Below are positions 1 to 9,060 of a stretch of 64,000 nt of DNA, piece after piece. How positions within the stretch are numbered: position 1 is the stretch's first letter; each line of letters starts with the position of its first letter. A program made the position numbers and the translations under genes. The notes beneath the pieces were generated by a model, which did no database searches, was not told the DNA's origin, and was given only the letters and a program-made list of their open reading frames with translations. This DNA comes from Myxococcales bacterium. GTDB lineage: Bacteria > Myxococcota_A > Polyangia > Haliangiales > Haliangiaceae. Where the stretch lies: contig JADKKI010000014.1 in NCBI GenBank assembly GCA_016720595.1, forward strand, positions 1 through 64,000, written 5' to 3'.

Positions 1-565
1 CCACGAGGTGGAACTCGCCCCTTGCCCGGGCGGGCGAACACCTCCGGGGGAGCTGCCAGTGAACTTGGGGTCGAGCTTGATGGTCGCGCCGGCCTCGACG
101 GGCGCGCGGTAACGTCGGCTCGGCGACGGTCTCGTCAGGGCCGGTGAGGGCGAGCCGGCTGACCAGCTCGGAGCCGGCAGGCTGCACCCGGAGTCGACCT
201 GGATCAGCCCCAGTTCCCGGCCCCTCCGCGCGCGCCGCATCATGCCGCGCGAAGCTCTGCGCCGGACTAGCGTGGACTCGTTCTTGAACGCGTTGAGTAG
301 AGGTGGAACAGGGGCACATCGACCCGCGCTGGTGCCCGTGTTGGTCAGGTCACGGTCTCGGTGGCGGTGATCTGGCGACGTTCGGCATCGAGCCGCGCCT
401 GGTCTTGTAGTTCGCGATCCGCGCGGCGATTTCGGCGCGCCGCCACCGCGCAGGGCAGGGGCTGCCATCCTTCCTCGGCAGCGGCCGGACGCGCGCGCTG
501 CCATGGTCGCGACCGCACGCCCGCGGGCACGCGAGCGCGACGACGATCACCACGGGGCGAACCAC
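1..565 (-). pseudogene. N-terminal part of an M1-aminopeptidase-like exported protein, frame-disrupted, runs off the window
   Basis: Reading the minus strand from a GTG near 565 gives a short hydrophobic signal-like stretch (VVIVVALACPRACG). About 40 residues later comes a stretch reading ARLDAERRQITATETVT, then FHLYLNAFKNESTL. The HLYLNAFKN segment after a beta-strand-rich 'YxxxARLD...ITGTE' stretch is typical of the N-terminal domain of M1-family (membrane alanyl aminopeptidase) proteins. The coding frame changes at least three times in 560 bases, and the zinc-binding HExxH region would lie outside the window. The gene is divergent from the plus-strand gene near 614. Identification rests on a short stretch recovered across frames; I consider a sequencing-error-rich gene more likely than a decayed one. 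Confidence 0.4.
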
Positions 566-613
566 GCCCCGTCTATACCACGCGATTCGACGCACCTCTG
601 ATACGGTCGCCGG

Positions 614-1035
614 ATGGACGAGGTCGTCGATCGCAGGGCTTCCGTGGCGCGGTTCCCTGACCCGGTTCGGCGTGGGGCGCAACCTGACCTTGCCGCCGCT
701 GTCCCCCGAGGGTGTGGGCTCGTCCAGCGTGGCTCGGCGGTGATCACGATCCGTGTCCTCACCGAGCAGAACGTGCTGCTGCTGCTGGCGAAGGTCGCCA
801 CCGCGCCCGCGCTCGATGCGGCGAAGGCCGCGCGCCCTGACCCGCCTCGTTCGTGGAAACCGGCGATGCCGCGTTCGCCCCGCATCCGGAGACCGGCGAT
901 CTGTACCTGCGGATCCTGCGCCGGGCTCGACGGCCTCACTACGCCGAGTTCGAAGATCACCGTGCACTCGATCGCGCAGAGCGCGCAGACAAGTGGGACG
1001 ATCGGCTGGCGGCCGGGCTCGCCGGGCCGGCGTGA
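614..1035 (+). pseudogene. Unknown protein, frame-disrupted, directly upstream of tsaE
   Basis: An ATG at 614 opens a frame reading MDEVVDRRAS and, further on, VLTEQNVLLLLAKVATAPA, predicted as a helical segment. After frame changes around 840-850 the text continues as ETGDAAFAPHPETGDLYLRI and ends in LAAGLAGPA with a TGA at 1033-1035. That stop overlaps the GTG of tsaE by the GTGA arrangement used throughout this window, which supports a real, translationally coupled gene of about 140 residues. I do not recognise the family. Apparent single-base frame changes prevent a reliable protein sequence. Confidence 0.35.
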
Positions 1036-1471
1036 CGACGATCCACCTCAGTTCGGCCGAGGCCACCGCGCGCGCCAGTGCCCGGCTCGCCGCGGCCGTG
1101 GAGGGCGGCGATGCGATCGCGCTGATCGGTGATCTCGGCGCGGACAGAGACCACGCTGGTCGCCGGGCTGGTGGGCGCTCGGCGGCGGCGCGGCGGCGAA
1201 GCCGACGTTCTCGCTGGTCAGCGAGTACCGCCACGGCCGGCTGCGGGTCTGGCATCGTCTATACCGGCTCGAGCGCGAGGCGGAGCTGCCCGACTCGGGC
1301 TCGATCGATCTGATCGGCGATCTCGCGCGGCCGCGTGCTCGTCGAAGTGGGCCGACAAGTTCGACGTCATGCCGGCCGATCACCTGCGGATCGAGCTCGC
1401 GCACGGGGCGACCAACGGCTGCTCACCGCCGCGGGCGCGGGACACGCGGGACCGCGCTGGCGAGCGTGTAG
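1032..1471 (+). pseudogene. tsaE: tRNA threonylcarbamoyladenosine biosynthesis ATPase TsaE, frame-disrupted
   Basis: TsaE is the small P-loop ATPase that works with TsaB and TsaD to make the t6A modification at position 37 of ANN-decoding tRNAs. The GTG at 1032 gives TTIHLSSAEATARASARLAA and AIALIGDLGA, the lead-in to the Walker A loop. One base out of frame, the text continues as TTLVAGLVGA, so the GDLGAGKTT motif is split by an indel near 1140. Further frame switches yield FSLVSEY, the switch region typical of the family, then a tail containing WADKFDVMPADHLRIELAH, which matches the conserved 'EWxE...P...L.I.L' C-terminus. The stop is TAG at 1469-1471. Length, about 145 codons, fits the family. 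Because TsaE is normally essential, sequencing indels are a likelier explanation than gene loss. Confidence 0.75.
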
Positions 1472-1481
1472 GGTCTGCCGC

Positions 1482-2997
1482 ATGACGCTCCGGCGCGGTC
1501 GGCCTTCGTGTTCGCGCTGGGCCGCTCGTCGGCCTCGTTCTCTCCCTCGGCTTGGCGCTGCTCGCCACCGGCGCGCCGGATGGACGGCTGACCTCCGATC
1601 GAGACGATCTACAAGGTCCCGCGCGGCGAGGCGCCGCGGATGGCGGTCGGTGCGCCGGTGACGATCTCTACTGGAGCGACTACGCCTGTGGGTACTGCTA
1701 TCGCGTCCAGCCCACGCTCGACACGCTGACCCGGATGTTCCCGGGCCAGCTGCGCTGGTGCATCGCTGCCGCTCGATGACGACGGACGATCGGCGCCGAG
1801 GCCGCGCTCGCGGGCCGCCGCGCGAAGCCCGTTCCGGCCGATGAACGATCGGCTGTAGCGCTCGCCGGCCACGTCGATCGTCAGCCGTGGAACGATCGCG
1901 CGCGAGCTCAGGCTCGACATGGCGCGGTTCCGCGGCAGGCTCGATACTCGCACTCATCGCAGGCAGCTCTCGCGTCAGATATCACCGATACCCACGCGCT
2001 CGGCGTTTTCGAGGCACACCCCCGTTCTTCTCAACGGCCGGCCGGTGCACGGCAACCAGACTCTCAAGGTGTTCGTCGATGTGGTGGAGCAGGAGCTCGC
2101 GCGCGCTGGGCTCCACGAAGGCGGCTACGACCAGCTCGTGGCCGCCGGCAAACGGCGCGCCACCGATGTACCCCGCAGAGACCGAGCACACCGGCTTCGA
2201 GCTCGATCCGAAGCCCGTACCGCGTGGGCCTCGGCCTGCCAGGGCACCAGCTCGGCCCCGATTCACGGCAGCCGTGACGATCGTGGTGGGCGACTTCCAG
2301 TGCCGTTCTGCCAGCGCAGCGCCGGTGGTGAACCCAGCTGCGCGAGAAGTACGGCGATGACGTGCGCGTGGTGTTCCGTCACCTCGCGATGCAGTTCACA
2401 GAACGCGGGGCTGGCGGCGGAGGCCGCGATCACCGCGGCGGACCAGGGCAAGTTCTGGGCGTTCCACGATCAGGTGTGGGCGCGCTTCGGCCAGCGGAGC
2501 GCGCGGATCTTCCAGGCTTCGCGCAGGGCGGCGGGGCTCGATCTCGGCGCGTTCCGCGCGGCGCTCGATCAGCGGCGGTATCGAGATCTCGTGGTGGCCG
2601 AGGGCGCCACCGCGCTGGCGCTCGGCGTGGATGGCACGCCCACCATGTTCGTCAACGGCCAGCCGGTCGTCGGGGCGCGGGACTCTGCCACCATGGATGC
2701 GATCGTCGCCGCGCACCTCACGCGCGCCAAGCGGGCGATCCCGCGGGTGTCCCCTCGGGTGACATCTACGCGCTGCTGATGAGCGACGCCCTCGGCGTGG
2801 AAGCGCTCGATCCCCTCGCGGGTGCCGGATCCGTCGGTCGCCAAGGTCGCGCTGGCTCAGCGGATCGCGCGCGTGCGATCAACTTTGCGTACCGGCGGCA
2901 CGATACCAAGCGCGCGATCGAGGCTGGCCATCGGGCTCGCAGCCGAGCCTCACCGGCAGGCCCGCACTCGTGCGCGGCGTCCGGGATCGATCTCTGA
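1482..2997 (+). pseudogene. Membrane-anchored protein with two tandem DsbA-like thioredoxin domains, frame-disrupted
   Basis: Starts 11 bases after tsaE with ATG at 1482. After correcting one frame step the N-terminus is a hydrophobic anchor or signal (roughly FVFALGLLVGLVLSLGLALL). Two DsbA-family modules follow. The first has YWSDYACGYCYRVQP with a CGYC redox pair near 1675-1710 and a cis-Pro region FxTPVLLNGRPVHGNQ near 2010-2060. The second has a CPFC-type pair near 2290-2320, then FRHLAMQF and the domain end VDGTPTMFVNGQPVVGARD near 2620-2680. The module order and the TPxxFVNG motifs are those of periplasmic disulfide oxidoreductases or isomerases. The C-terminal 90 residues after 2720 are unassigned; the stop is taken as TGA at 2995-2997. 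At least four frame changes are needed. Fusion of two complete thioredoxin domains in one chain is less common than single-domain DsbA. Confidence 0.6.
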
Positions 2998-3297
2998 CCA
3001 GCTCACAGCGGCTGTGGCGGCCTGCGACGGCCTGCGATCACAACGACGCCTGACGGCGCGAACAGATCGCTCACGCGTAGTGACAGGTGCTGACCGGCGC
3101 CAACCGGGCGCGGCCCTCACCGGTTGCCGACCGTCGTGTCTGACGCCAGGATCCACGGCCCCCGTATCAGATTTCCACGGCGGTAACGATGGTGTTCCAC
3201 CACCTGCCGGCCTCGCGAATTCACGTCTCTACGGATCTGACTGCGAGCAGGGCAACCAAACCGGAGGTGGCACTGTCTCTGCACAAGGCAAGACGTC
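2998..3297. other. Intergenic stretch without a supported gene
   Basis: About 300 bases between the DsbA-like gene and the kinase. No frame shows recognisable protein features, and I see no strong hairpin, tRNA or repeat. A GGAGG lies near 3260 but about 35 bases from the chosen kinase ATG, so the kinase could start earlier if another indel is hidden here. Confidence 0.4.
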
Positions 3298-4232
3298 ATG
3301 GCTCGGTCGAACACCATCGTCCCCTCGCGCGGCCAGCAAAGGGCGCCAGGGTCGGTTCGGGAATACGACGTCACGGTGCCGCTGGCACGCGGTGGCATGG
3401 GCGGTGTGTACCTGGCCACCTGCTTCGACACCGGCGAGCGGGTCGCGCTGAAGGTCCTCGATCCACAGTTTGCCAGCTCTCCAGGTCGTCGAGCGCCTGT
3501 TCGCCGAGGCCGATCTCGCCTCGCTATGATCCACCCCGGCCTGATCGAGATCCGCGAGGCGCGCCGCAACGACGAGGGGCTGCCGTACCTCGTGATGGAG
3601 TACCTCGAGGGCGAGACGCTCGGCGCGCTCGCCGAGCGCGACACGCTCGAGCTCGGCACCAACATCGCGATCACCGCGCAGGTCGCCGCTGCGCTCGCGG
3701 CCCTCCACGCGGCGGGCGTGGTGCACTGCGACGTCAAGCACGACAACATCTACGTGCTCGATCAGACGATCGGCTGCTGGCCGCGCGTGAAGGTCATCGA
3801 TTTCGGCGTCTCGCGCCTGGTCGATGATCCGCCGCTCGCCGATGCCACGATCGCGGGCACGCCGTGGTGCATGGCCCGAACAGTGGAAGGGCGCACCCGA
3901 CCACCGCCTCGGACGTGTACGCGCTCGGCTGCTTGCTCTACGAGCTGACCACCGGGACGCAGCCGTTCGATGGCTCGCTGCCGGAGCTGATGATCGCGCA
4001 CATGGAGAAGCGGCCGGCGCGCCCCTCGTGGCTGCGCGCGATGCCGATCGAGCTCGAGCGGATCATCCTGCGCGCACTCGCGAAGGATGCGGCGACGCGG
4101 CCGTCGATGCACGATCTCGCGACCGAGCTCGCGGAGCTGGTGGACGCGTACACACCGGCGCTGCGCCGCGCGGGGCTAAGCCGACCAGCGTCCTCGGCCG
4201 AGACCGCCGGTCGGCGCAGGCTCACGGCGTGA
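3298..4232 (+). pseudogene. Soluble Ser/Thr protein kinase, apparently frameshifted twice
   Basis: Hanks-type kinase of about 310 residues, probably cytoplasmic, since no membrane segment follows the kinase domain. Visible subdomains: glycine loop LARGGMGGVYLA, ATP lysine in VALKVLD, hinge LVMEYLEGETLG, catalytic loop VVHCDVKHDNI (HCD replaces HRD), KVIDFGVSR, GTPWCMAPEQW, DVYALGCLLYEL and the closing Arg in DAATRPS. Around 3475-3535 the text QVVERLFAEADLA, carrying the C-helix, is out of frame. Around 3875-3915 MAPEQWKG and DVYALG lie in two further frames. Both disruptions fit single-base indels rather than loss of domains. HCD instead of HRD points to a non-RD kinase, usually not controlled by activation-loop phosphorylation. 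The 3' end overlaps the convergent lipoprotein gene. Confidence 0.7.
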
Positions 4233-4858
4233 GCGTGATCTGTGCCGTTGAACGTCGTCGCTGCGGTCGTGGTCGGCACACGCAACAGCTTCGCGACGGT
4301 CTGGATGCAGGCGTCGAACGCATCGCCGAGCGAGGGTGCCGACGAGGCGGACTTGAGCTGGCCGGAGGTCGCGAAGCTCGCCGACACGGTCAACGTGACG
4401 ACCCGTGCCTGAAGGGTGGGGTTGGTCGAGAGCGCCTGTCGGTAGCACTTCTGGATCGCGTCGCGCGATGCACCGAGTGTGTCGAGGAACTGCCTGGACG
4501 CCGCGGCGATGACGTCATCCTTCGGCCGGGCCTTGCCAGGCGCGCCGTTCGCCTTGACCACGAGCGCGGTGCCCTCGATCCCCACGGAGATCTCGTCCTG
4601 GCTCGCGCTCGCGCGCATCAGACGTGCGTTCTCGTCGCCGAGGGCCGCGATCAGCTTGTCCTTCTCCGACGTCGCGTCGAGGCACCTCGCCAGATCGGCG
4701 GACGCCTGCGGATCTGGCTTCGTCGCCGGTGCCGGCGCCGGTGGGGCTGACGGAGCTGCCTCATTCTCGGGTGGTGGCGTCGACGCCGTTCTCGCTGCAC
4801 AGCCGGCGATGGCCGCGCCGACGAGCATGACCACCGTCGCCGCTCCTGATCGCATCAT
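4222..4858 (-). CDS. Lipoprotein with AgmX/TonB-like C-terminal domain (one likely frameshift near 4250)
   Basis: Starts MMRSGAATVVMLVGAAIAGC, a lipoprotein signal peptide with Cys at residue 20. A proline/alanine linker rich in APAP follows, then a coiled segment ATSEKDKLIAALGDENARL and a C-terminal domain with paired cysteines: KCYRQALSTNPTLQARV...FDACIQTVAKLLRVP. That layout resembles the GltJ/AgmX/PglI C-terminal (TonB-like) domain found in many myxobacterial envelope and motility proteins. In the uninterrupted frame the protein runs far into the kinase on the opposite strand. Skipping one base near 4250 gives the family-like ending QITLTP and a TGA at 4222-4224, which I take as the true end. 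The ATG overlaps the stop of the upstream gene, so the two are probably one operon. Function unknown. Confidence 0.65.
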
Positions 4859-5601
4859 GCGCGAAGACTACTTGATTCGGCGCGCATCGAGGGGCCGAAC
4901 ACTCCGAGCACAAGATCTGCCCGAGGATCGAGCGGGGGGGCCGGTTCGCGACGGGCTTGGTGACGCGCAGCTTCCTGAACCGCACGCTCATGCCCGGCTC
5001 GACCCGTGGCATACATCGAGTCCTTGCCCTCGAACACGAGGGTGCCGTCCGCGTACATCGCGAAGCGCTCGCCGCTCTGCGTGACCCGCAGGTGCGTCGT
5101 GGATCCCTTGAACAGGGGAGTCGGTTTGTAGCCCGGCTTGCTCTGCGGCCCCGTGAGCACGTTGCAGACGTCCGTCACCTTGCAGGCGAAGATGTTGTAC
5201 GAGCCCGCGAACGTGAGGTTGAACCAGTAGCCATGCACGTTGGCGTTCCAGGTCGTGTCGACGTTGCTCGTCCGGGTCGCGACCCCGAGGCCCCCGTGGG
5301 GGCCAGCGGTCTGCTCGATGTCGACGTCGAGCGTGAAGTCCGCGACGTCGACGTCGATCGTGTAGTGGCCGCCCGTCGTGGTCGAGACGGTGCCACCGTC
5401 GCGGGTCCACTCGCCGTCGTTCGCGTGGCTGGTCACCGACGCGAGGTCCTTGATGAGGACGCCGTCATCCGGCGCGGGGACGGCCGGGGTGGGGGGGGCC
5501 GGCTTGGCGGGCTTGGTCGCCTTGGCCTTGGGGGCTGCGTGCGTCGTCGGCGCGCCGACGATCAGGACGAGCAGACTGAGGGCCGTAGACGTGCGGAACA
5601 T
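4855..5601 (-). CDS. Exported LamG/DUF1080-like protein of unknown function (frame steps near 5005 and 4940)
   Basis: MFRTSTALSLLVLIVGAPTTHA is a signal peptide ending in an AxA-type site; an Ala/Lys/Pro linker follows. The body (GHYTIDVDVADFTLDVDI, TRTSNVDTTWNANVHGYWFN, HLRVTQSGERFAMYADG, TLVFEGKDS) has the alternating strands and 'G..V.VYVDG..V' pattern of concanavalin/LamG-like or DUF1080 (3-keto-disaccharide hydrolase-like) domains. No catalytic residues can be assigned. The conserved ending RFRKLRVTKPV is only in frame after a step near 5005. A 7-base C/G homopolymer near 4940 probably causes the second step that restores the stop at 4855. That stop overlaps the next ATG in ATGA form. 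Bases 4899-4922 match a stretch at the 3' end of the neighbouring peroxidase gene. Confidence 0.55.
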   Translation of the reverse strand: MFRTSTALSLLVLIVGAPTTHAAPKAKATKPAKPAPPTPAVPAPDDGVLIKDLASVTSHANDGEWTRDGGTVSTTTGGHYTIDVDVADFTLDVDIEQTAGPHGGLGVATRTSNVDTTWNANVHGYWFNLTFAGSYNIFACKVTDVCNVLTGPQSKPGYKPTPLFKGSTTHLRVTQSGERFAMYADGTLVFEGKDSMYATGRAGHERAVQEAARHQARREPAPPLDPRADLVLGVFGPSMRAESSSLRA

Positions 5602-5653
5602 GCCGATGATTGTAGATCGATCCGGTCGTGAGCCGCACGCTGCGTCTGGGCGG

Positions 5654-7817
5654 TCACTCCGAGCACAAGATCTGCCCGCGGATCTGGCAGTCGCCGCCAT
5701 TGTCGTCGTGCTCGGAGCAGCCCACGAGGACCTGATCGGGCACCTCGGGTGCGAGCTGACCGGCCGAGCCGAGCGCGATGTCCACACCGTTGGCGATGCA
5801 GTGGCCTTCGATCACGTGGTCCGACGCCCGGCGCACCACCAGCTGGTTCCACACCAGCGCATCGAAGACGGCGTTGGGGACCGTGCCGAACTCGAGGTTG
5901 CACGCGGCGCGGTGGCGCGGACCTTCATGCCGGCGGGACACGACACGGTCTTCGAGCACAGCTGGTTGCTGCTCTCGTTCCGGCACTCGAAGTCCACGAT
6001 CTTGGTCCGGGTCGGCGTCGGCGCGATCGACGCTGTCGGTGGCGAGCTCGTGGTGTCGCACGCGCCGCCGTCCTGGAGGTTCGGCGGCACGAAGCCCAGG
6101 CGAGGGACGCCCACGTTATCGGAGCGCTTGCGGTTCGCCTGCTGCGCGCCGGCGTTCGGGAACGTGCACGCGCTGGTGCCATCCGCGTAGTAGAACCGAG
6201 ATGCGCCGTCTGCGATGACGATGAAGTAGCCGCGGGGGCGGCCGAGGCCGGAGGTGGTTCCGCTGCCCACTCGTGAGCACGTGCTCGATCGCGCGGTCGC
6301 GGGACATCAGCGCGGTCGTGCGGCCGTTGAGGGCGCGGTAGTCGTCCACGTTGAAGAAGGCCGGCGCAAGCTCGTACCGGCCCACCCAGCCGCGCTGGCG
6401 GCCGACGTCGAGGTAGTGATCGATCGCGAGCCGGTACGCATTGGGCTCCGCCGCGAACGCCGCGTGCACGGAGGGATAGAGCTCCAGGTACTCCTTGACG
6501 TGGAAGCTGCGGAGCGCCGCGCGCCCCTCACGCATCCCGTGAGCGAGCCAGTGCGCACGCAGCTCGCCTGGTGTCATCGCCGCGAGGTCCGGGTTCGCGG
6601 CCAGGTAGTCATCCTCGCTGAACACCGCCGGGCTGAGGTAGATCGATTCGCGACGATTGGAGCTGGCGGCGTCGCCCTTCGAGGACAGCCACGGCTGCAC
6701 CGGGATCGATCCCGTGAGCGCGCGCAGGAACGCGACGACCGCGCCCTGCTGATCGCTCCCCATGCCGAGGAGCTGGACCTGCGGGTCCTCGTTGGGCTCG
6801 CCGATCGGTGGGCCACCGTTGTAGCGGCGCACCACCTCCCCGAGCGTGGTGGCCATCCCGGGCGATCCGAACGGATCGCCATCGTGAAAGTACGGCCCTC
6901 GCAGCGCGACGTTGCGAAGCGACGGCGTCTTGAACCGTCCGGAAGTCGCTCGCCAGCCCGGTGACCTCCTGGCGGCCGAGGTCGGACGAGATCACTGGCA
7001 CGATGTGGTGGAAGCCCTCGTCGGTGTAGTTCGGGCCGCTGTGGCACAGCACGCAGCGCGCCTGGGTCTGGAACAGCAAGCGCCCTCGCTTCTCGGTGAC
7101 GGAGAGCGCCTCGCCTTCGCCCGCTTCGAACCGATCGACGGGCGAGCTCCCCGTCATCAGACCTCCGCGCTGGAACGTCGCGATCGCCTGCTGGATGTTC
7201 TCCACCGAGATCGCGGGCGCAGTCAGCACGCCAGTGACCACGAGGCGCTCGAAGCGATCGGCGTAGCCGGGGATCGCCGTCACGGTGGCCACGAGCTCGG
7301 CCTCGGTGAGCCCCATCTCGGCCGCGCTGGTGATCGGCGCCGTGGACTGCTCCTCCAGCGTCCGCTTGCCGCTCCACGTGGCGCGCTTGCCGAACGCTCG
7401 ATTCATCGATGGCGGCGTCGTGCGCGGCAGCCGGTTGCCACCGACGCCGCGGGTGAACCCCGTGGTCGAGTAGCCATGCGCGGGATCGTGGCAGGTGGCG
7501 CACGACATGACCGCGCCCTTCGAGAGCCGCTGATCGAAGAACAGCAGGTTGCCGAGCTCGATCAGGGATGGATCGAGCCGGTCGGCCGGGCGCAGCTCCA
7601 GCCCCGAGGCGCGCATCCCGAGGGGGAGCTCGAGCCGCCGCCCGATGCCCGGCACGATCTGGAACGGGCTCGGGACCTGCTCGCTACCGACGAGGAGCGC
7701 CATCGAGACGTCGGACTCCGCAGGCTCGGGCTCAACCTCCTCGACGGTCACGCCACATCCCACGGTCATCGCGACCAGCCATGCAGAGATTCCAGCTCGA
7801 GCACCCCAGTTGCGCAT
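5654..7817 (-). pseudogene. Di-heme cytochrome c peroxidase/MauG-like lipoprotein with long C-terminal extension, frame-disrupted
   Basis: The N-terminus MRNWGARAGISAWLVAMTVGC is a lipoprotein signal. The first 330 residues are a bacterial di-heme peroxidase: LGNLLFFDQRLSKG, first heme motif CATCHDPAHG, second CVLCHSGPNYTD. After a frame step near 6945 the conserved FKTPSLRNVALRGPYFHDG follows. The family reduces hydrogen peroxide in the periplasm or, for MauG types, oxidises protein substrates. Beyond the usual end lie repeats of the type DDYLAANPDLAAM...HWLAHGMREGR...YLELYPSV, seen in some secreted proteins, and a Cys-rich tail (DFECRNESSNQLCSKTVSC) ending GQILCSE. Frame steps near 6945, 6270 and 5915 break the reading. 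The 52-base gap to the downstream exported protein suggests one transcript. Confidence 0.65.
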
Positions 7818-7984
7818 GCGGCTCTATCGAGCACGCGATGTGCCACGCCCAACCCGCTTGATCTCTTGAGCTACGAGGTTGGGGGAGGGCCGGGGTTGTC
7901 GGGGAATCCCTACAAGGAAACCAGGTGGCCAGACCCCACGCCCACCCGTTGGGTCGGGCCGTATGCGGCCGAACGATCTCGCGA
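7818..7984. other. 167-base gap upstream of the peroxidase gene, with a weak inverted repeat
   Basis: No coding signal. CCCAACC at 7848-7854 and GGTTGGG at 7877-7883 form a 7-bp inverted repeat with a 22-base loop. It has no T-tract; it could be a weak terminator for the cassette read from 9000 or part of the peroxidase promoter region. Confidence 0.3.
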
Positions 7985-8403
7985 TTACGGCGTCTCTTGG
8001 CGCAGAGCTTCCCGCACCGCCATCAACACGCGGCCGAGCTCGTTGCGCCCGCTCCCATCTCCACCGTCGCCCCAGAAGTCGTCGTTCTCGGTGTGCGGCG
8101 CAGGTCTTCGTGCTGCCGGAACTTCGCTTCGACGGCCTCGCGCATCACGCCGATCTTCGCGCTCTCCCAGTCGCGCCGAAGCTTCCGCTTGCGGTCGCGG
8201 CCGATGCGCGCGGCGATCATCGGCGACTTCGTCGCGCGGATCTCCTCTTGATCCGCGGCGCGCTGGAACTTCTGGGCCTGGAAATAGTGCTCCGACGTCG
8301 GCCACTGCTTGCCCTTCAGCTTGATCGGGTACGGCGCGAAGTTCGAGAGCTCGCCGTACTCGGCACTCACGCTATAGAAGCGGATGACGGGGCGATCGTT
8401 CAC
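7985..8403 (-). CDS. NADAR-domain (YbiA-like) N-glycosidase, one frameshift near 8100
   Basis: NADAR proteins cleave N-glycosidic bonds of ADP-ribose-type or riboflavin-pathway intermediates, and some members act as antitoxins removing ADP-ribose from guanine in DNA. Diagnostic motifs: FYSVSAEYGELSNFAPYPI, then KGKQWPTSEHYFQAQKF near residues 30-46, then MREAVEAKFRQHEDL. After a step of frame near 8100 comes NDDFWGDGGDGSGRNELGR followed by VLMAVR, the conserved C-terminal block. Without the frame correction the C-terminal block is lost. The GTG start overlaps the stop of the nucleotidyltransferase gene (GTGA), which makes this the last gene of a three-gene unit. Length after correction, about 139 residues, is usual for the family. 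Confidence 0.75.
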
Positions 8404-8858
8404 GGCGACTGCTTGGTCAGCTCGAGCTCGATCCAGGCGAGATCGACGAGGTCCTTGGGGCGTCCCGCGGCTCGCTTGTTCGTCGCGAGGTCAAGAAGGC
8501 TCAGGACGGGCGCCTTCCGCGAGCCGAGGTCCGCGATCACTCGACGCTTCCACGCATCCTCGAACGTGACCCCGTCGATCCCAGCGAGGATGTCGATCCG
8601 AACGGGGGCTACACCGATCTGGAACACGGTCTGCTCGTCGACGAGGTCCTCGGCGGTCAGATCGAAGAGCGGCGCCCCGAAGGCGCGAAGCGCGGCGAGG
8701 ACTCGCGCCGCGTTCTCCAGTGTCGGGCGCACCCAGATGTCGATGTCGCCTGTGGCTCGTGGGTTGCCGTGCGCGGCCACGGCGAAGGCTCCGACGATGA
8801 TGAACTCAGCGCCCGCGGCGGAGAGTTCGGACAAGATCTCGGCGAAGTCTGGGTTCAT
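8400..8858 (-). CDS. Nucleotidyltransferase of the DUF6036/AbiEii-MNT type
   Basis: 152 residues. EFIIVGAFAVAAHGNPRATGDIDIWV carries the helix-turn-GxAA element followed by a T-x-D-I-D-I metal-binding pair, as in the pol-beta-like superfamily branch that includes AbiEii toxins and MNT antitoxins. VRIDILAGIDGVTFEDAWKR supplies the third acidic position (DIL), and PVLSLLDLATNKRAAGRPKDLVDLAWIEL is the usual helical end with the KxxAxRPKDL motif. The length is a minimal catalytic domain. It overlaps the small upstream gene by 53 bases and the NADAR gene by four. Proteins like this occur both in toxin-antitoxin pairs and as solitary genes; nothing here proves toxicity. Confidence 0.75.
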   Translation of the reverse strand: MNPDFAEILSELSAAGAEFIIVGAFAVAAHGNPRATGDIDIWVRPTLENAARVLAALRAFGAPLFDLTAEDLVDEQTVFQIGVAPVRIDILAGIDGVTFEDAWKRRVIADLGSRKAPVLSLLDLATNKRAAGRPKDLVDLAWIELELTKQSP

Positions 8859-9000
8859 CGGTCAGTCCCAAGAAGCTCCACGCGTCCAGTGTCAGTTGCC
8901 TGACCATGAGCATGCGCTCGCCTGCGGTTCCCGGCACGAGCTCGTGGTCGGGAAGTGCGTTGCGACGGGTCTTGCGGGTGACCCATGCCGAGCGATCCAT
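8806..9000 (-). CDS. Small conserved partner of the nucleotidyltransferase
   Basis: 64 residues starting MDRSAWVTRKTRRNALPDHELVPGT. The region VPGTAGERMLMVRQLTLDAW is what I recall of small proteins encoded just upstream of DUF6036-type nucleotidyltransferases. I chose ATG at 9000 over the one at 9060 because this family begins 'MDRxxWVxR'. No transmembrane segment or DNA-binding motif is evident. The 3' end extends into the next gene by 53 bases, so the two are almost certainly co-translated. It may be the antitoxin-like or regulatory half of the pair, but that is inference from position only. Confidence 0.6.
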   Translation of the reverse strand: MDRSAWVTRKTRRNALPDHELVPGTAGERMLMVRQLTLDAWSFLGLTDEPRLRRDLVRTLRRGR

Positions 9001-9060
9001 AGTGGAAGCATACCAGGGGCCGGCGGGCACACCAGCGGACACCGCCTGGTCGTCGGCCAC

